NCBI RefSeq assembly: GCF_000614105.1
Contig: NZ_BAKH01000031.1
Coordinates: 1-32,187 of the forward strand
Length of the DNA stretch: 32,187 bases
Source of the DNA: Prevotella micans DSM 21469 = JCM 16134
GTDB taxonomy: Bacteria; Bacteroidota; Bacteroidia; Bacteroidales; Bacteroidaceae
Direction: 5' to 3'
The notes below the pieces were generated by a model. That model was not told where the DNA came from, searched no databases, and was given only the letters and a program-made list of their open reading frames with translations. A program made the position numbers and the translations under genes. The first letter of the stretch is position 1; each line of letters starts with the position of its first letter. Shown piece after piece: positions 8,601-16,352 of the stretch.

Positions 8601-10199
8601 TCACTTGTGGGCAACGAAGCCACGCTGAAAGTGCTCGTGCAAACGCCCGACGGAATAGACCACGTAGCGGCTGAGTACGACCTAACAAAGACCGATAAGA
8701 ACGGATGGGCGCGCCAACTGGTCGACCTGGCCTCTTTCTCATCAGAACGATACATAATCGTCAAGTTCAGCGGTGCGGCCCAAGGTTCCAAAGTCTTAAT
8801 CGGCGTCGACAACATAAACATAATCGACCAGCTTGACCGCAACATAGCTGCCACAAGCATAAAAACACCAGAAAGCATTCGAGCAGGCAAGACCGGCAAC
8901 GTAACCGTGACGCTACAGAACCTCGGCTCCAAAACGGCCGACGCTTATCGTGTAGTGCTTTATGCAAACGACAAACCGTGCAACACTGTTAGCATAAACC
9001 AACCATTAGCTTCTCTCGATGGCGACACCGTCAGCATGAACTTATCCGTAGCCATAAACGAACAGGCAGCAAAACTGAACGTAAAGGCCATGATTGAATA
9101 CGACGGCGACGAATCGGCCGATGACGACGACACAGAAACAAATAGCATCAATGTAATAGCATCGCCCTACGGACGCATCAACAACCTGCAAGCCCAAGCA
9201 GCCGAAGGCGGACAAGCAACACTCACCTGGGGACAACCAGTATTACCCGAACCGGAACTAATCAACGATGGATTTGAAAGCTATACGCCATTTGCAACAC
9301 AGATGTCGCCCTGGACACTTATCGACGGCGACAAAGGAACAGCCGGAGCACTGCAACCATCTTCATCCTATCCCGGACAGGGAGAAGCATTTGCTTTCAC
9401 AGCCTTCAATCCTAACTCGTGGATTGCAAACATGACCACCGTCAACCCCGGATTAACCCCTCACGAGGGCAACCAATACGCCGCCGCCATCTATGCTTAC
9501 AATGCCGACCGCAAACTCGTTACACAAAACAACTGGCTCATATCGCCGCGCCTATCGGGCAGAAAGCAAGAAATTTCATTCTACGTGATGAATATAGCCA
9601 CACGTGCAGGCGACAAGAGCTGCACCGAGTACTTCGACGTGCTCTATTCCACGACAGGCACAGACACAACAAGCTTCGTCAAGCTCCAAGGCGCTCAAGC
9701 CGACGGCACGGTAGCCTTCAACGAAGGTTCAAACTGGAAGCACATCACCATCGAACTACCGGAAGGAGCAAAATACTTCGCCATACACCACAACACGCCC
9801 AAGAAAGGCGCCTATGTTTTCGGTGTAGACGACGTTAGCTACGAGCAACTCGCCACAGGAGCCGACGACGACGTAACGGCATTCATCATCTACCGAGACG
9901 GAAAACAAATTGCCCGCCTAGACGGCAACAAGTTCACTTACACAGACGCAACCGCCCTCGGCAGCCACGTCTATAACGTTACCGCCATCTACACCTCGAA
10001 GGAAGGCGAAGTCAACGAATCAGGCTTCTCCAACGACGCTTCAGTCACCGTTACGTCTATCGAAAAGGTCGACGGCAACGAAACACTCTTGGATGTCATA
10101 AACCTCGGCGGCGCCAGAGTTCGCACCAAAGCCAAGACGCTCAACGGTCTGCCACGCGGCGTTTATATCATTAATGGCAAAAAGCGCGTAGTGAAATAA
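5686..10199 (+). CDS. T9SS-secreted FN3/choice-of-anchor-J surface protein, frameshifted
   Basis: Read across one apparent single-base deletion at about 8440, this gene encodes ~1504 residues. It has a signal peptide (~1-24), fibronectin-III-like repeats (~300-500 and ~660-870), choice-of-anchor-J/MAM-like lectin-type domains at ~503-655, ~878-1050 and ~1190-1387, a CARDB-like domain (~1055-1160) and a C-terminal tail GLPRGVYIINGKKRVVK typical of type IX secretion sorting signals. I infer a cell-surface adhesin or binding protein. The first frame runs 5686-8628 and then becomes nonsense; the second frame carries on from about 8442 with perfect domain continuity. As written, the gene would give a truncated product without a sorting signal. 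It has its own promoter and a hairpin terminator at 10231. Confidence 0.85.
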
Positions 10200-10230
10200 C
10201 GCTTACGCGAGTCCAGAATAAACCAGCATT

Positions 10231-10272
10231 ACGTGAGTTCGGAGCTAGAAAACAACTAAACCGAACTCACGT
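10231..10272 (+). terminator. Hairpin after the surface-protein gene
   Basis: ACGTGAGTTCGG (10231-10242) pairs perfectly with CCGAACTCACGT (10261-10272), followed by TTTTG. It lies 32 bases past the stop codon at 10199 and probably terminates it. Its ACGTGAG end recurs in the larger inverted repeats that follow. Confidence 0.6.
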
Positions 10273-10280
10273 TTTGCATC

Positions 10281-10534
10281 CTCTTGAAAATGCACACGTG
10301 AGCCCGTAAATTTCTTTACATGTCCTCGTAAAAAGCAACACGTAAAGAAATTTACGGGGACACGTGTCCGCCGGCAAAGCACAAGGTGTATAATGAATCA
10401 TACAAATGTGTATAATGAATTATACAAACGTGTATAATGAGTTATACAAGTGAGTATAATAAGTTATACAAATGTGTATAATAAGTTATACAAACGTGAA
10501 GAAATTTACGGGCTCACGTGTGCATTTTCAAGAG
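10281..10534. repeat. 36-bp inverted repeat with alternative inner hairpin
   Basis: The left arm (10281-10316) and right arm (10499-10534) are perfect 36-bp reverse complements. A third, middle arm (10342-10366) pairs with 10295-10319 over 25 bp with 2 mismatches, including a perfect 17-bp stem (CCCGTAAATTTCTTTAC). The left arm can therefore pair with either partner but not both. The interior holds the 22-bp repeat array. No protein-coding frame explains the region, and no transposase is present. Confidence 0.85.
10386..10495. repeat. Five-copy 22-bp palindromic tandem repeat
   Basis: Five consecutive 22-bp units begin at 10386, 10408, 10430, 10452 and 10474. Each contains a short palindrome such as GTATAA-TGAA-TTATAC. 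Variation between units is limited to a few positions. The array lies entirely inside the 36-bp inverted repeat. Confidence 0.9.
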
Positions 10535-10573
10535 CACGCAAAAAACCGACTTATACACCAGTATATACTACAA

Positions 10574-10608
10574 AAACAGGATGCGAATTTATTAGTCGCA
10601 TCCTGTTT
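10574..10608 (-). terminator. Terminator of the FadL-type gene
   Basis: A perfect 13-bp stem (AAACAGGATGCGA at 10574-10586 with 10596-10608) is followed on the minus strand by TTTTTG. It lies 46 bases past the stop of the minus-strand porin gene. Confidence 0.8.
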
Positions 10609-10654
10609 CTTAGTTGGTTACCGAAGTAACCGAATAAATGGGAAATACTATCGT

Positions 10655-12283
10655 CTAAAAATGGAAACCTAACGTGAATAACAACTGTCCTCGGTTGTTT
10701 TCAACCTTAGTAGGTGTGGGAGTATTCTTGTAGACTTTATTATTCTTTGTATCCTCCACGGTCATTGAAGAGAAAGGATAGAAAGTTCCGTTCTGAGCGC
10801 TGTACTGATAAGCCATATCGATACTGAAATCGTTGATTCTATAGCCTATTCCGCAAGTGAAACGGTTGATTGCATCCCAATTAGTGAAATCGGTTGCCGA
10901 GGAATAACTCGTTCCCAATGATGCTAGAGATGGATTCTTCTGGGCATTTGCCGAATATTTCGAGCTCACATAGTTATATCCTACACGGAGTGAAAGGTCG
11001 GCAACAGGCTTAAACTCGGCTCCAACTTTGAATGTGCTCACGCCTTTGAGAGCGCCTTTGGTGTGATTGTTCATCACGGCATCCTTGACAGATGTTTCGT
11101 AGATATCACCATAGTAGTAGTCTACATAAGTTCCGTCGTTGACTCGTGTGTTTGTGCTACTATAGTCTTCATATTCGTAAGTAACGCCAATTGCGAATTT
11201 ATTACCAATAGTGTGTCCTAACGACAGACCGAATCGCCATGGTGTCCAGAGTTTAAATTTGTAGCTGTTCGACACCCGTCCATGGTCGTAAGTTCCACCT
11301 GAGGTCGCGTTATTATGGATAACGGTTTGGTTGCTGGTTTCGAGCTCGTACCATGTGGGCGATTTTATGTAGGCTCCAATTCTGAAAGGCGACGAAAGAA
11401 CAGGACGAACGATGGCTCCGAAAGAAACATCGTAGCCTACCCCAACAATTTGCCGCTGGTCTTGTACGGTTACGCTTCCAGAGTTACCGGATAGTTGTTC
11501 ACGATATTCGCTGTAGCTATTGTAGTGTACATCCTTAATACCTAGTGTGAATCCGAGGAAAACGCGGTCTCCGAAGTTAGCGCTTGAGTTGAAGTCGTAA
11601 TTTCCAACATAGCCGGTATTCTCACGATTGAAGTCGTAAGAGCTCGCGTCGTAGTAGAAGAACTTATCTCCATTCTTAGCATCAGGAATCATGGTGTTCC
11701 AATATAGATAGTCAAGCTGACTCCATGTGAGAGCTAGTTGTTTGCTCTGGCTGTCGAAGTAGCCATAGTACCTCTTATTCCCATCTTTGTCTTCAATTTT
11801 ATCAATATTGAATCCACCATTCAGTTCACTTCCTAACAATCCTTTGAGGTAGGATTGTGTGTTTTGCGAGCTCCCATTAAGAGAATTAGCTGCGTTGAGA
11901 AAATAGTTGAAGTTCTTTCCCTTATGATAGTTGAATCCGAAGTTTATGTATTCGTTGTCTCCGGTTCGCGTTGAGTACACGAGGCCTATCTGGTCGAAAC
12001 TCAAATTGGTTTTAGAACCGCTGTTGAACTCTTTGCCACTCTTTTTGAAAACCGGACCGGCACTTATCGAGAAAGTGCTGTGACGAAATAATCCGATTCC
12101 GGCAGGGTTAGTTCCAATTGTCGATATATCGGCTCCAAGAGCTTCCAAAGCTCCTCCCATACCTACATACCGAGCCGTTCCGTTAAGGTCTTCGCCCATG
12201 ATTCTTTCATTCTCATAAGTTTCTTGCGCAACAACGGGCAGTGCAACCAATGACGTTGCTATGAAGATGTGTCTTAATTTCAT
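10655..12283 (-). CDS. FadL/OmpP1-type outer-membrane transport protein
   Basis: A 542-residue outer-membrane beta-barrel, probably a channel for hydrophobic substrates. It has a signal peptide (MKLRHIF...LPVVAQ, ~1-20). The conserved N-terminal plug region reads GTARYVGMGGALEALGAD then STIGTNPAGIGLFR, with the NPAG motif of the FadL family. Amphipathic strands run to the C-terminus, which ends in Phe (LLFTLGFHF), the usual signal for the BAM insertase. Relatives in Bacteroides and Prevotella are often labelled hemin receptors without direct proof. It lies 37 bp downstream of the Tyr/Trp-rich protein gene, probably in one operon, and ends at the terminator at 10574. The substrate is unknown. 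Confidence 0.85.
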   Translation of the reverse strand: MKLRHIFIATSLVALPVVAQETYENERIMGEDLNGTARYVGMGGALEALGADISTIGTNPAGIGLFRHSTFSISAGPVFKKSGKEFNSGSKTNLSFDQIGLVYSTRTGDNEYINFGFNYHKGKNFNYFLNAANSLNGSSQNTQSYLKGLLGSELNGGFNIDKIEDKDGNKRYYGYFDSQSKQLALTWSQLDYLYWNTMIPDAKNGDKFFYYDASSYDFNRENTGYVGNYDFNSSANFGDRVFLGFTLGIKDVHYNSYSEYREQLSGNSGSVTVQDQRQIVGVGYDVSFGAIVRPVLSSPFRIGAYIKSPTWYELETSNQTVIHNNATSGGTYDHGRVSNSYKFKLWTPWRFGLSLGHTIGNKFAIGVTYEYEDYSSTNTRVNDGTYVDYYYGDIYETSVKDAVMNNHTKGALKGVSTFKVGAEFKPVADLSLRVGYNYVSSKYSANAQKNPSLASLGTSYSSATDFTNWDAINRFTCGIGYRINDFSIDMAYQYSAQNGTFYPFSSMTVEDTKNNKVYKNTPTPTKVENNRGQLLFTLGFHF

Positions 12284-12320
12284 AATCGATTTATTTATAA
12301 TACTATTTAGTTAATGATTT

Positions 12321-13448
12321 CTATCTGCGTCCGCCAAAACTTCCGCCGCTTCGTGAACCGCCGAAACTACCCGAACCGCTCGAACTGCCGGAGCCGCCGG
12401 AGAAACTGCGAGAACCACTGAAACTACTGCTACTGCTTCCGCTACCGAAGCTCCGACTACTGTTTGAGCTTCCACTTCCGAATGAACTGCTTCGGTTGTT
12501 ATCATAGGAGCGTTGATAGTTCGAACTGCGAGTTTCTGTTCGCGAGCCACCGAAACGGGAATCATAGGATTCTGTGCTACGCGAGTTGTTGTATGAACGA
12601 GTACCGAAACTTCTGCCCTCGTAATTCTGGCGCGAACCGGAGTTGTAATTCTGACGTGAGCCCGAGAAGTTATCGGAGTAGCTTCTGTTACCTCCGAAAT
12701 CTCTTTCTACATATCCGCGTGTAGAACGCGAGCCCGATGAGTTATTTCCTCGGTATCCACTGAAGTTTCCGCCTCTGTATGCTCCATCATAATATGACGA
12801 CGAGTTTCCCCAATGATTGGCCGTTCCAGTGTGCCCGTTTGGATAGTAGTTCCGGCTGTAATAATATCCTCCGTAATATGGATAGAAGTCCCACCAGGAA
12901 TCATAGTAATAAGGATAACTCCAGCCTGCATATCTGTTGTATCTCCAAGGAGAAGTCCAGCCGTAGTAACCGTAATATCCTCTATATCCATAATACCATG
13001 GGTCATACCAATCGGAATACCACGGGTCATAGTATCGCCAACCTATATAATAGTAGGGACGTCCTATAAACCATGGGTCATACCATCCCCAGAAACCTTC
13101 GAATCGGCCCATTCGGCGACTATATGCAAAATCGTCTTCATCTGTATCATAGTAGCGTTTATATCTCCGATTGCCTGTGTCGGTAAAAGTAGAATCGCCA
13201 TCGCGGAATTGCATCATATCGCTCTGCAGGGAATCTTTTCCGAGCATCTGGTAAGAATCGCCCTGACGATAGCGACGATTATATTCATCTTCACTCTTAT
13301 TGATTCCACTGTAATAGTTTTTGGAATCAACATTCTTCTGCGAGTATTGCGTTTTATTCTTTGAAGGAGTAAAATACAAGTCGTCTTGCGCTAACATTGT
13401 TATAGGAATACAAGAAGCAAGAATTGAAAAAAGGATGAATTGTTTCAT
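12321..13448 (-). CDS. Secreted Tyr/Trp- and Gly/Ser/Arg-rich low-complexity protein
   Basis: A 375-residue protein with a signal peptide (~1-20, ending ITMLAQ). Residues ~115-210 are packed with Tyr, Trp, Gly and Pro (repeats like YDPWY, YYGYYG, WWDFYPYYGG). Residues ~220-375 are a Ser/Gly/Arg/Asn-rich tail ending GSFGGRR. No enzyme motif is visible. It is first in a pair with the FadL-type porin, so an envelope or surface role is likely. Similar low-complexity proteins occur in Bacteroidota next to this porin, usually unnamed or misnamed. Sticky aromatic regions suggest self-association, but that is inference. Confidence 0.75.
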   Translation of the reverse strand: MKQFILFSILASCIPITMLAQDDLYFTPSKNKTQYSQKNVDSKNYYSGINKSEDEYNRRYRQGDSYQMLGKDSLQSDMMQFRDGDSTFTDTGNRRYKRYYDTDEDDFAYSRRMGRFEGFWGWYDPWFIGRPYYYIGWRYYDPWYSDWYDPWYYGYRGYYGYYGWTSPWRYNRYAGWSYPYYYDSWWDFYPYYGGYYYSRNYYPNGHTGTANHWGNSSSYYDGAYRGGNFSGYRGNNSSGSRSTRGYVERDFGGNRSYSDNFSGSRQNYNSGSRQNYEGRSFGTRSYNNSRSTESYDSRFGGSRTETRSSNYQRSYDNNRSSSFGSGSSNSSRSFGSGSSSSSFSGSRSFSGGSGSSSGSGSFGGSRSGGSFGGRR

Positions 13449-13515
13449 AATTATATCTCCTGTTGTTGTTAACTTATTTATACTATGTTATTGGGAATTC
13501 TAAAAGCTTTCGTCG

Positions 13516-13523
13516 CAAAACTA
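13516..13523 (-). promoter_or_regulatory. -7 box of the Tyr-rich protein/porin operon
   Basis: Read on the minus strand this is TAGTTTTG, an exact TAnnTTTG match, 67 bases before the ATG at 13448. A TTTG at 13540-13543 upstream is a possible -33 element, though 16 bp is closer than the usual spacing. Confidence 0.55.
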
Positions 13524-13588
13524 TTTACAACTAGTAGGGCAAATATACGGAATTTCCCTAGCCCCATATAGCTTTTCCCTACTTTTCA

Positions 13589-13596
13589 TAATTTTG
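13589..13596 (+). promoter_or_regulatory. -7 box of prmA
   Basis: TAATTTTG, an exact TAnnTTTG match, lies 20 bases before the prmA ATG at 13617, giving a short leader of about 15 nt. Confidence 0.6.
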
Positions 13597-13616
13597 CAAG
13601 ACAAAAATAACAAGGC

Positions 13617-14471
13617 ATGAAATATCTACAAATAGAGTTTAGAATAGAGCCGTATTCACAAACCAGTAAAGATTTAACAGCAGCGATTGCAGGAAGCGTG
13701 GGGTTCGATTCGTTCAACGATGAAGAGGGTACACTGATTGGATATTGTCAGGAGAGTTTGTTTGATAAGGATAAGCTTGACGAGGCTTTGAACGAGTTTC
13801 CGATAGAGGATACTACAATCACTTATAATATAGAAAAGGTGGGCGATGAGAATTGGAATTCGGAATGGGAGAAGATTGGATTCTCTCCTATTGTGATTCA
13901 GGATAAATGCATCATTAGGAGTGCAAAATCTGTTGATGAGGTTAGTGGGGCAGATTATCCAATAACCATTACCATTGACCCTTGCCAGGCTTTCGGTTCA
14001 GGAACGCACGAAACAACTCAATTGATTGTTTCCGTTCTTCTTAATCTCCCTATAGAAGATAAGCGTATTTTGGACTGCGGATGCGGTACTGGAATACTCG
14101 GTATCGTTGCAGCTAAATGTGGGGCTAAAGAGGTCGTGGCGTATGACATCGATGAATGGAGCGTGAAAAACACTAAACATAACGCCGAGCTGAATGATGT
14201 TTCGATAGAGGTTCTGGAGGGAGATTGCAGCGTTCTGACTGATATCGACGGGAAGTTCGACTATATTTTGGCCAACATCAACCGCAACATTCTTTTAAAT
14301 GACATGCGTGCTTTCTCCGACGTAATGTCTAGCCAAGGTACTTTGATTCTAAGCGGATTCTATAAAGAAGATGTTCCTCTGCTGCTAAAGTATGCGGCTA
14401 ATCTCGGACTTCGTCCAGTTCGAGAAGAAGAGAATCATGATTGGTGCTGTCTGGTACTAAAATTCGCATAG
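13617..14471 (+). CDS. prmA: Ribosomal protein L11 methyltransferase PrmA
   Basis: PrmA transfers methyl groups from S-adenosylmethionine to ribosomal protein L11 in the cytoplasm. The N-terminal ~100 residues form the L11-recognition domain. The signature AFGSGTHETT (125-134) and SAM-binding motif I (DCGCGTGILG, 153-162), followed by acidic VVAYDIDE, identify it. NPPY is replaced by LANINRN, as is normal for PrmA. The C-terminus WCCLVLKFA is complete. At 284 residues it is the usual length. The last 74 bp overlap the tail of the convergent GH25 gene. Confidence 0.95.
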   Translation: MKYLQIEFRIEPYSQTSKDLTAAIAGSVGFDSFNDEEGTLIGYCQESLFDKDKLDEALNEFPIEDTTITYNIEKVGDENWNSEWEKIGFSPIVIQDKCIIRSAKSVDEVSGADYPITITIDPCQAFGSGTHETTQLIVSVLLNLPIEDKRILDCGCGTGILGIVAAKCGAKEVVAYDIDEWSVKNTKHNAELNDVSIEVLEGDCSVLTDIDGKFDYILANINRNILLNDMRAFSDVMSSQGTLILSGFYKEDVPLLLKYAANLGLRPVREEENHDWCCLVLKFA

Positions 14472-15294
14472 GCTCGGGAATAAGCATTTGATGCAATTCG
14501 TAGAGATTCCCGTTGTAGATGTCCAGGTCGACATACCCTTCAATCCCCGGCAATCGTCCCGCATCGGTATGCTGCCAGAATTTCCACGGCCCGGTATATT
14601 CCATCTTTCCAACATAATAATGAGCTATCCAATAGGGGTAATCATCGAATCTTGAATCAGACAGATACAGGTCTTTGAACTTATAGTAAGTGTACAGAAT
14701 AGGCTTAACATGGTATCTGTCTTCCACGATGTGCAGCCACGTTAGAACGTTTTGCTGAAATTCTTCTATGGTTATATCCTTCGGTTTATACTCGACATCC
14801 AATATCGGAGGTAAATCGCCCGGCTGCAAGTCTACCATTGCCAGGAAGAAATAGGCCTGACGACGTGCCGACGAATTATTGCTCCAGAAATGATAAGCTC
14901 CGCGTATGAAACCACTTTCACGGGCATTTATAAAGTTTTCTCTGAATTTACGGTCAAGGTGACTGTCGCCCTCGGTCGATTTGATGATGACGAATCTTAT
15001 CGGTGCAGTTTCTATCATGGCATTTCGCAATCTGTTCCAGTTGATGTTTCCTTGATAGCGGCTAATGTCTATCCCGTGTATACTATAGCCATCCGGGTAA
15101 TCCGGGTCGCCGTATATGGCACGCCACCGAAATCCCGACGGGGCCACGAACAGTTGATAAAAAACGACACAATACAAAAGAGCTGCTCCGATTCCGCAAG
15201 CCCAGCGAACCGACGATGGTTGTCTGCCGAACCATCTCCGCAGTTCATGCACACTGTCGGAAAGCTTTTTCCTATGAGGTTTATCGTATGACAT
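14398..15294 (-). CDS. Membrane-anchored GH25 lysozyme-like muramidase
   Basis: A 298-residue glycoside hydrolase family 25 protein expected to cleave the glycan chains of peptidoglycan. A basic N-terminus is followed by one membrane segment (~33-51), placing the catalytic domain in the periplasm. Catalytic-site residues are visible: D76 in GIDISRYQG, D166 and E168 in PILDVEY, plus KSTEG (105-109) and the strand ending KFWQHTD. The catalytic fold ends near DLDIYNG; the last ~20 residues are an extension lying antisense to prmA codons (74-bp overlap). The frame is open upstream to 15366, but ATG 15294 (MSYDKPHRKK) gives a normal cytoplasmic stub. The family is also used by phages, but no phage genes are near. 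Confidence 0.88.
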   Translation of the reverse strand: MSYDKPHRKKLSDSVHELRRWFGRQPSSVRWACGIGAALLYCVVFYQLFVAPSGFRWRAIYGDPDYPDGYSIHGIDISRYQGNINWNRLRNAMIETAPIRFVIIKSTEGDSHLDRKFRENFINARESGFIRGAYHFWSNNSSARRQAYFFLAMVDLQPGDLPPILDVEYKPKDITIEEFQQNVLTWLHIVEDRYHVKPILYTYYKFKDLYLSDSRFDDYPYWIAHYYVGKMEYTGPWKFWQHTDAGRLPGIEGYVDLDIYNGNLYELHQMLIPEPMRILVPDSTNHDSLLLELDEVRD

Positions 15295-15403
15295 AATCGA
15301 AATAGAATTTGCGAAATCTGTTTTATTGCAGTATGCGTGTTTTGATATCACAAGGCCAAACTTCAAACTCGATGGTTAATCAATCCAGGGGTGATGTAGG
15401 ATG

Positions 15404-15556
15404 AGTATGGGACTGATGTACCCTTAGTATGGGACTGATGTACCCTCGGTATGGGACCGATGTACCCTTAGTATGGGACTGATGTACCCTTAGTACGGGG
15501 GTAAGGTACCCTTAGTCCGGAGGGAGGTACCCTTAGTCCGGGGGTGAGGTTCGACG
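15404..15556. repeat. 22-bp tandem repeat array, about 6.5 copies
   Basis: Units of consensus AGTATGGGACTGATGTACCC plus TT begin at 15404, 15426, 15448, 15470, 15492 and 15514, with a degenerate partial seventh from 15535. Units 1-4 are nearly identical; units 5-7 drift (GGGGGTAAGGTACCC-like). The sixth unit is 21 bp. Confidence 0.88.
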
Positions 15557-15580
15557 AGGCCGATTAGGTTTGAGTGAATG

Positions 15581-15612
15581 ATGGTAATCATCCCAATGTG
15601 GATGATTACCAT
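15581..15612 (-). terminator. Hairpin after the L,D-transpeptidase-like gene
   Basis: ATGGTAATCATCC (15581-15593) pairs perfectly with 15600-15612 around a 6-base loop. It lies 12 bases past the stop of the minus-strand gene. The T-tract on the minus strand is poor, so it is a terminator or a stabilising structure. Confidence 0.55.
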
Positions 15613-15623
15613 TATTTCTCCTT

Positions 15624-16258
15624 CTAGGGGTAGATTGCCCAAAGGAGAACACTCTTGCTTGTGGATTGGAACTTATCATCAAGAATCTTGAACACTCTCG
15701 GCGACACTGCCGGACAGCCCCAACTCTCGGGTACTCCGTTGGGATAAGGCCTCTCATCGGGGATGATTGACCAGGGATGAATCACAATATCTCTCTTTAG
15801 GGCTCTGCTGTTGGTGCTTTCTTTGCCATAAAGCAGATATTTCTCGCCAAAACTCGGACTGGGCATTTTCTTCCTTCCTATCCAGTATTTGCCGAGCGAA
15901 GAGCAATGACTGTTCGGCTGATTGCTGAATATGGGCTTTTCTTTGGAACAATCCTGCCCCGTAGGCTGGACACCGCATCCATGGCTAACCAGAAAGCTGT
16001 TTGTGATTTTGTTCTTTCCGAAGTCCCAAATGAACATCCTTCCTTACCGGAATGAATAGAAAAGTCAATCAACACAAAGAAATCAGTCGAGATTTTGTTT
16101 GCCTTGCAATAAGCATATGCTTCGTCTGCATATTTCTTATAATCCTTAGGCTCTACCTGCAATTTCTCCCGAGGAATGCTGCGATACTCTGTAGGATGCT
16201 CTTTACAAGAAAGGATTATAACTGCAAAAAGGCACAAGGCCAGAAGAGTTCTGTTCAT
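15624..16258 (-). CDS. L,D-transpeptidase-like lipoprotein (YkuD_2 type), frameshifted
   Basis: Read across one apparent missing base at about 16042, this is a 211-residue murein L,D-transpeptidase catalytic-domain family protein. It begins with a lipoprotein signal (MNRTLLALCLFAVIILSC, Cys 18). The family hallmarks span the break: FSIHSGK in the first frame, then MFIWDFGKNKITNSFLVSHG, HSSLGKY, VIHPWS and the catalytic-cysteine segment PESWGCPAVSP in the second. A missing A in the GAAGG context restores the family sequence HSGKERMFIWDF. Without correction the product loses the catalytic Cys. The open frame extends 3 codons further to a TTG; ATG 16258 is the better start. It follows the pfp terminator, so it likely has its own promoter, which I could not place. 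Confidence 0.8.
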
Positions 16259-16270
16259 ATTTTCCAAATT

Positions 16271-16303
16271 AAAAACCTCCTTATTTTGACTAAAGAGGTT
16301 TTT
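16271..16303 (-). terminator. Terminator of pfp
   Basis: AAAAACCTC (16271-16279) pairs with GAGGTTTTT (16295-16303). On the minus strand the stem ends in a T-run, 50 bases past the pfp stop and immediately before the lipoprotein gene. Confidence 0.75.
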
Positions 16304-16352
16304 ATGTTTAACACAAAGCTTGTTTATTGCTTAGCTTGAACAAACCGGCGTA

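Larger units (their letters stand above)
15295..15623. other. Intergenic region with repeats and hairpin
   Basis: This 329-bp gap between the GH25 start and the L,D-transpeptidase stop contains the 22-bp repeat array (15404-15556) and a hairpin (15581-15612). A clear promoter for the GH25 gene was not identified. No coding sequence is supported. Confidence 0.6.

Noticed and set aside
14398..15294. Prophage endolysin
   Set aside because: The GH25 protein has a membrane anchor and core-gene neighbours, with no phage genes nearby.
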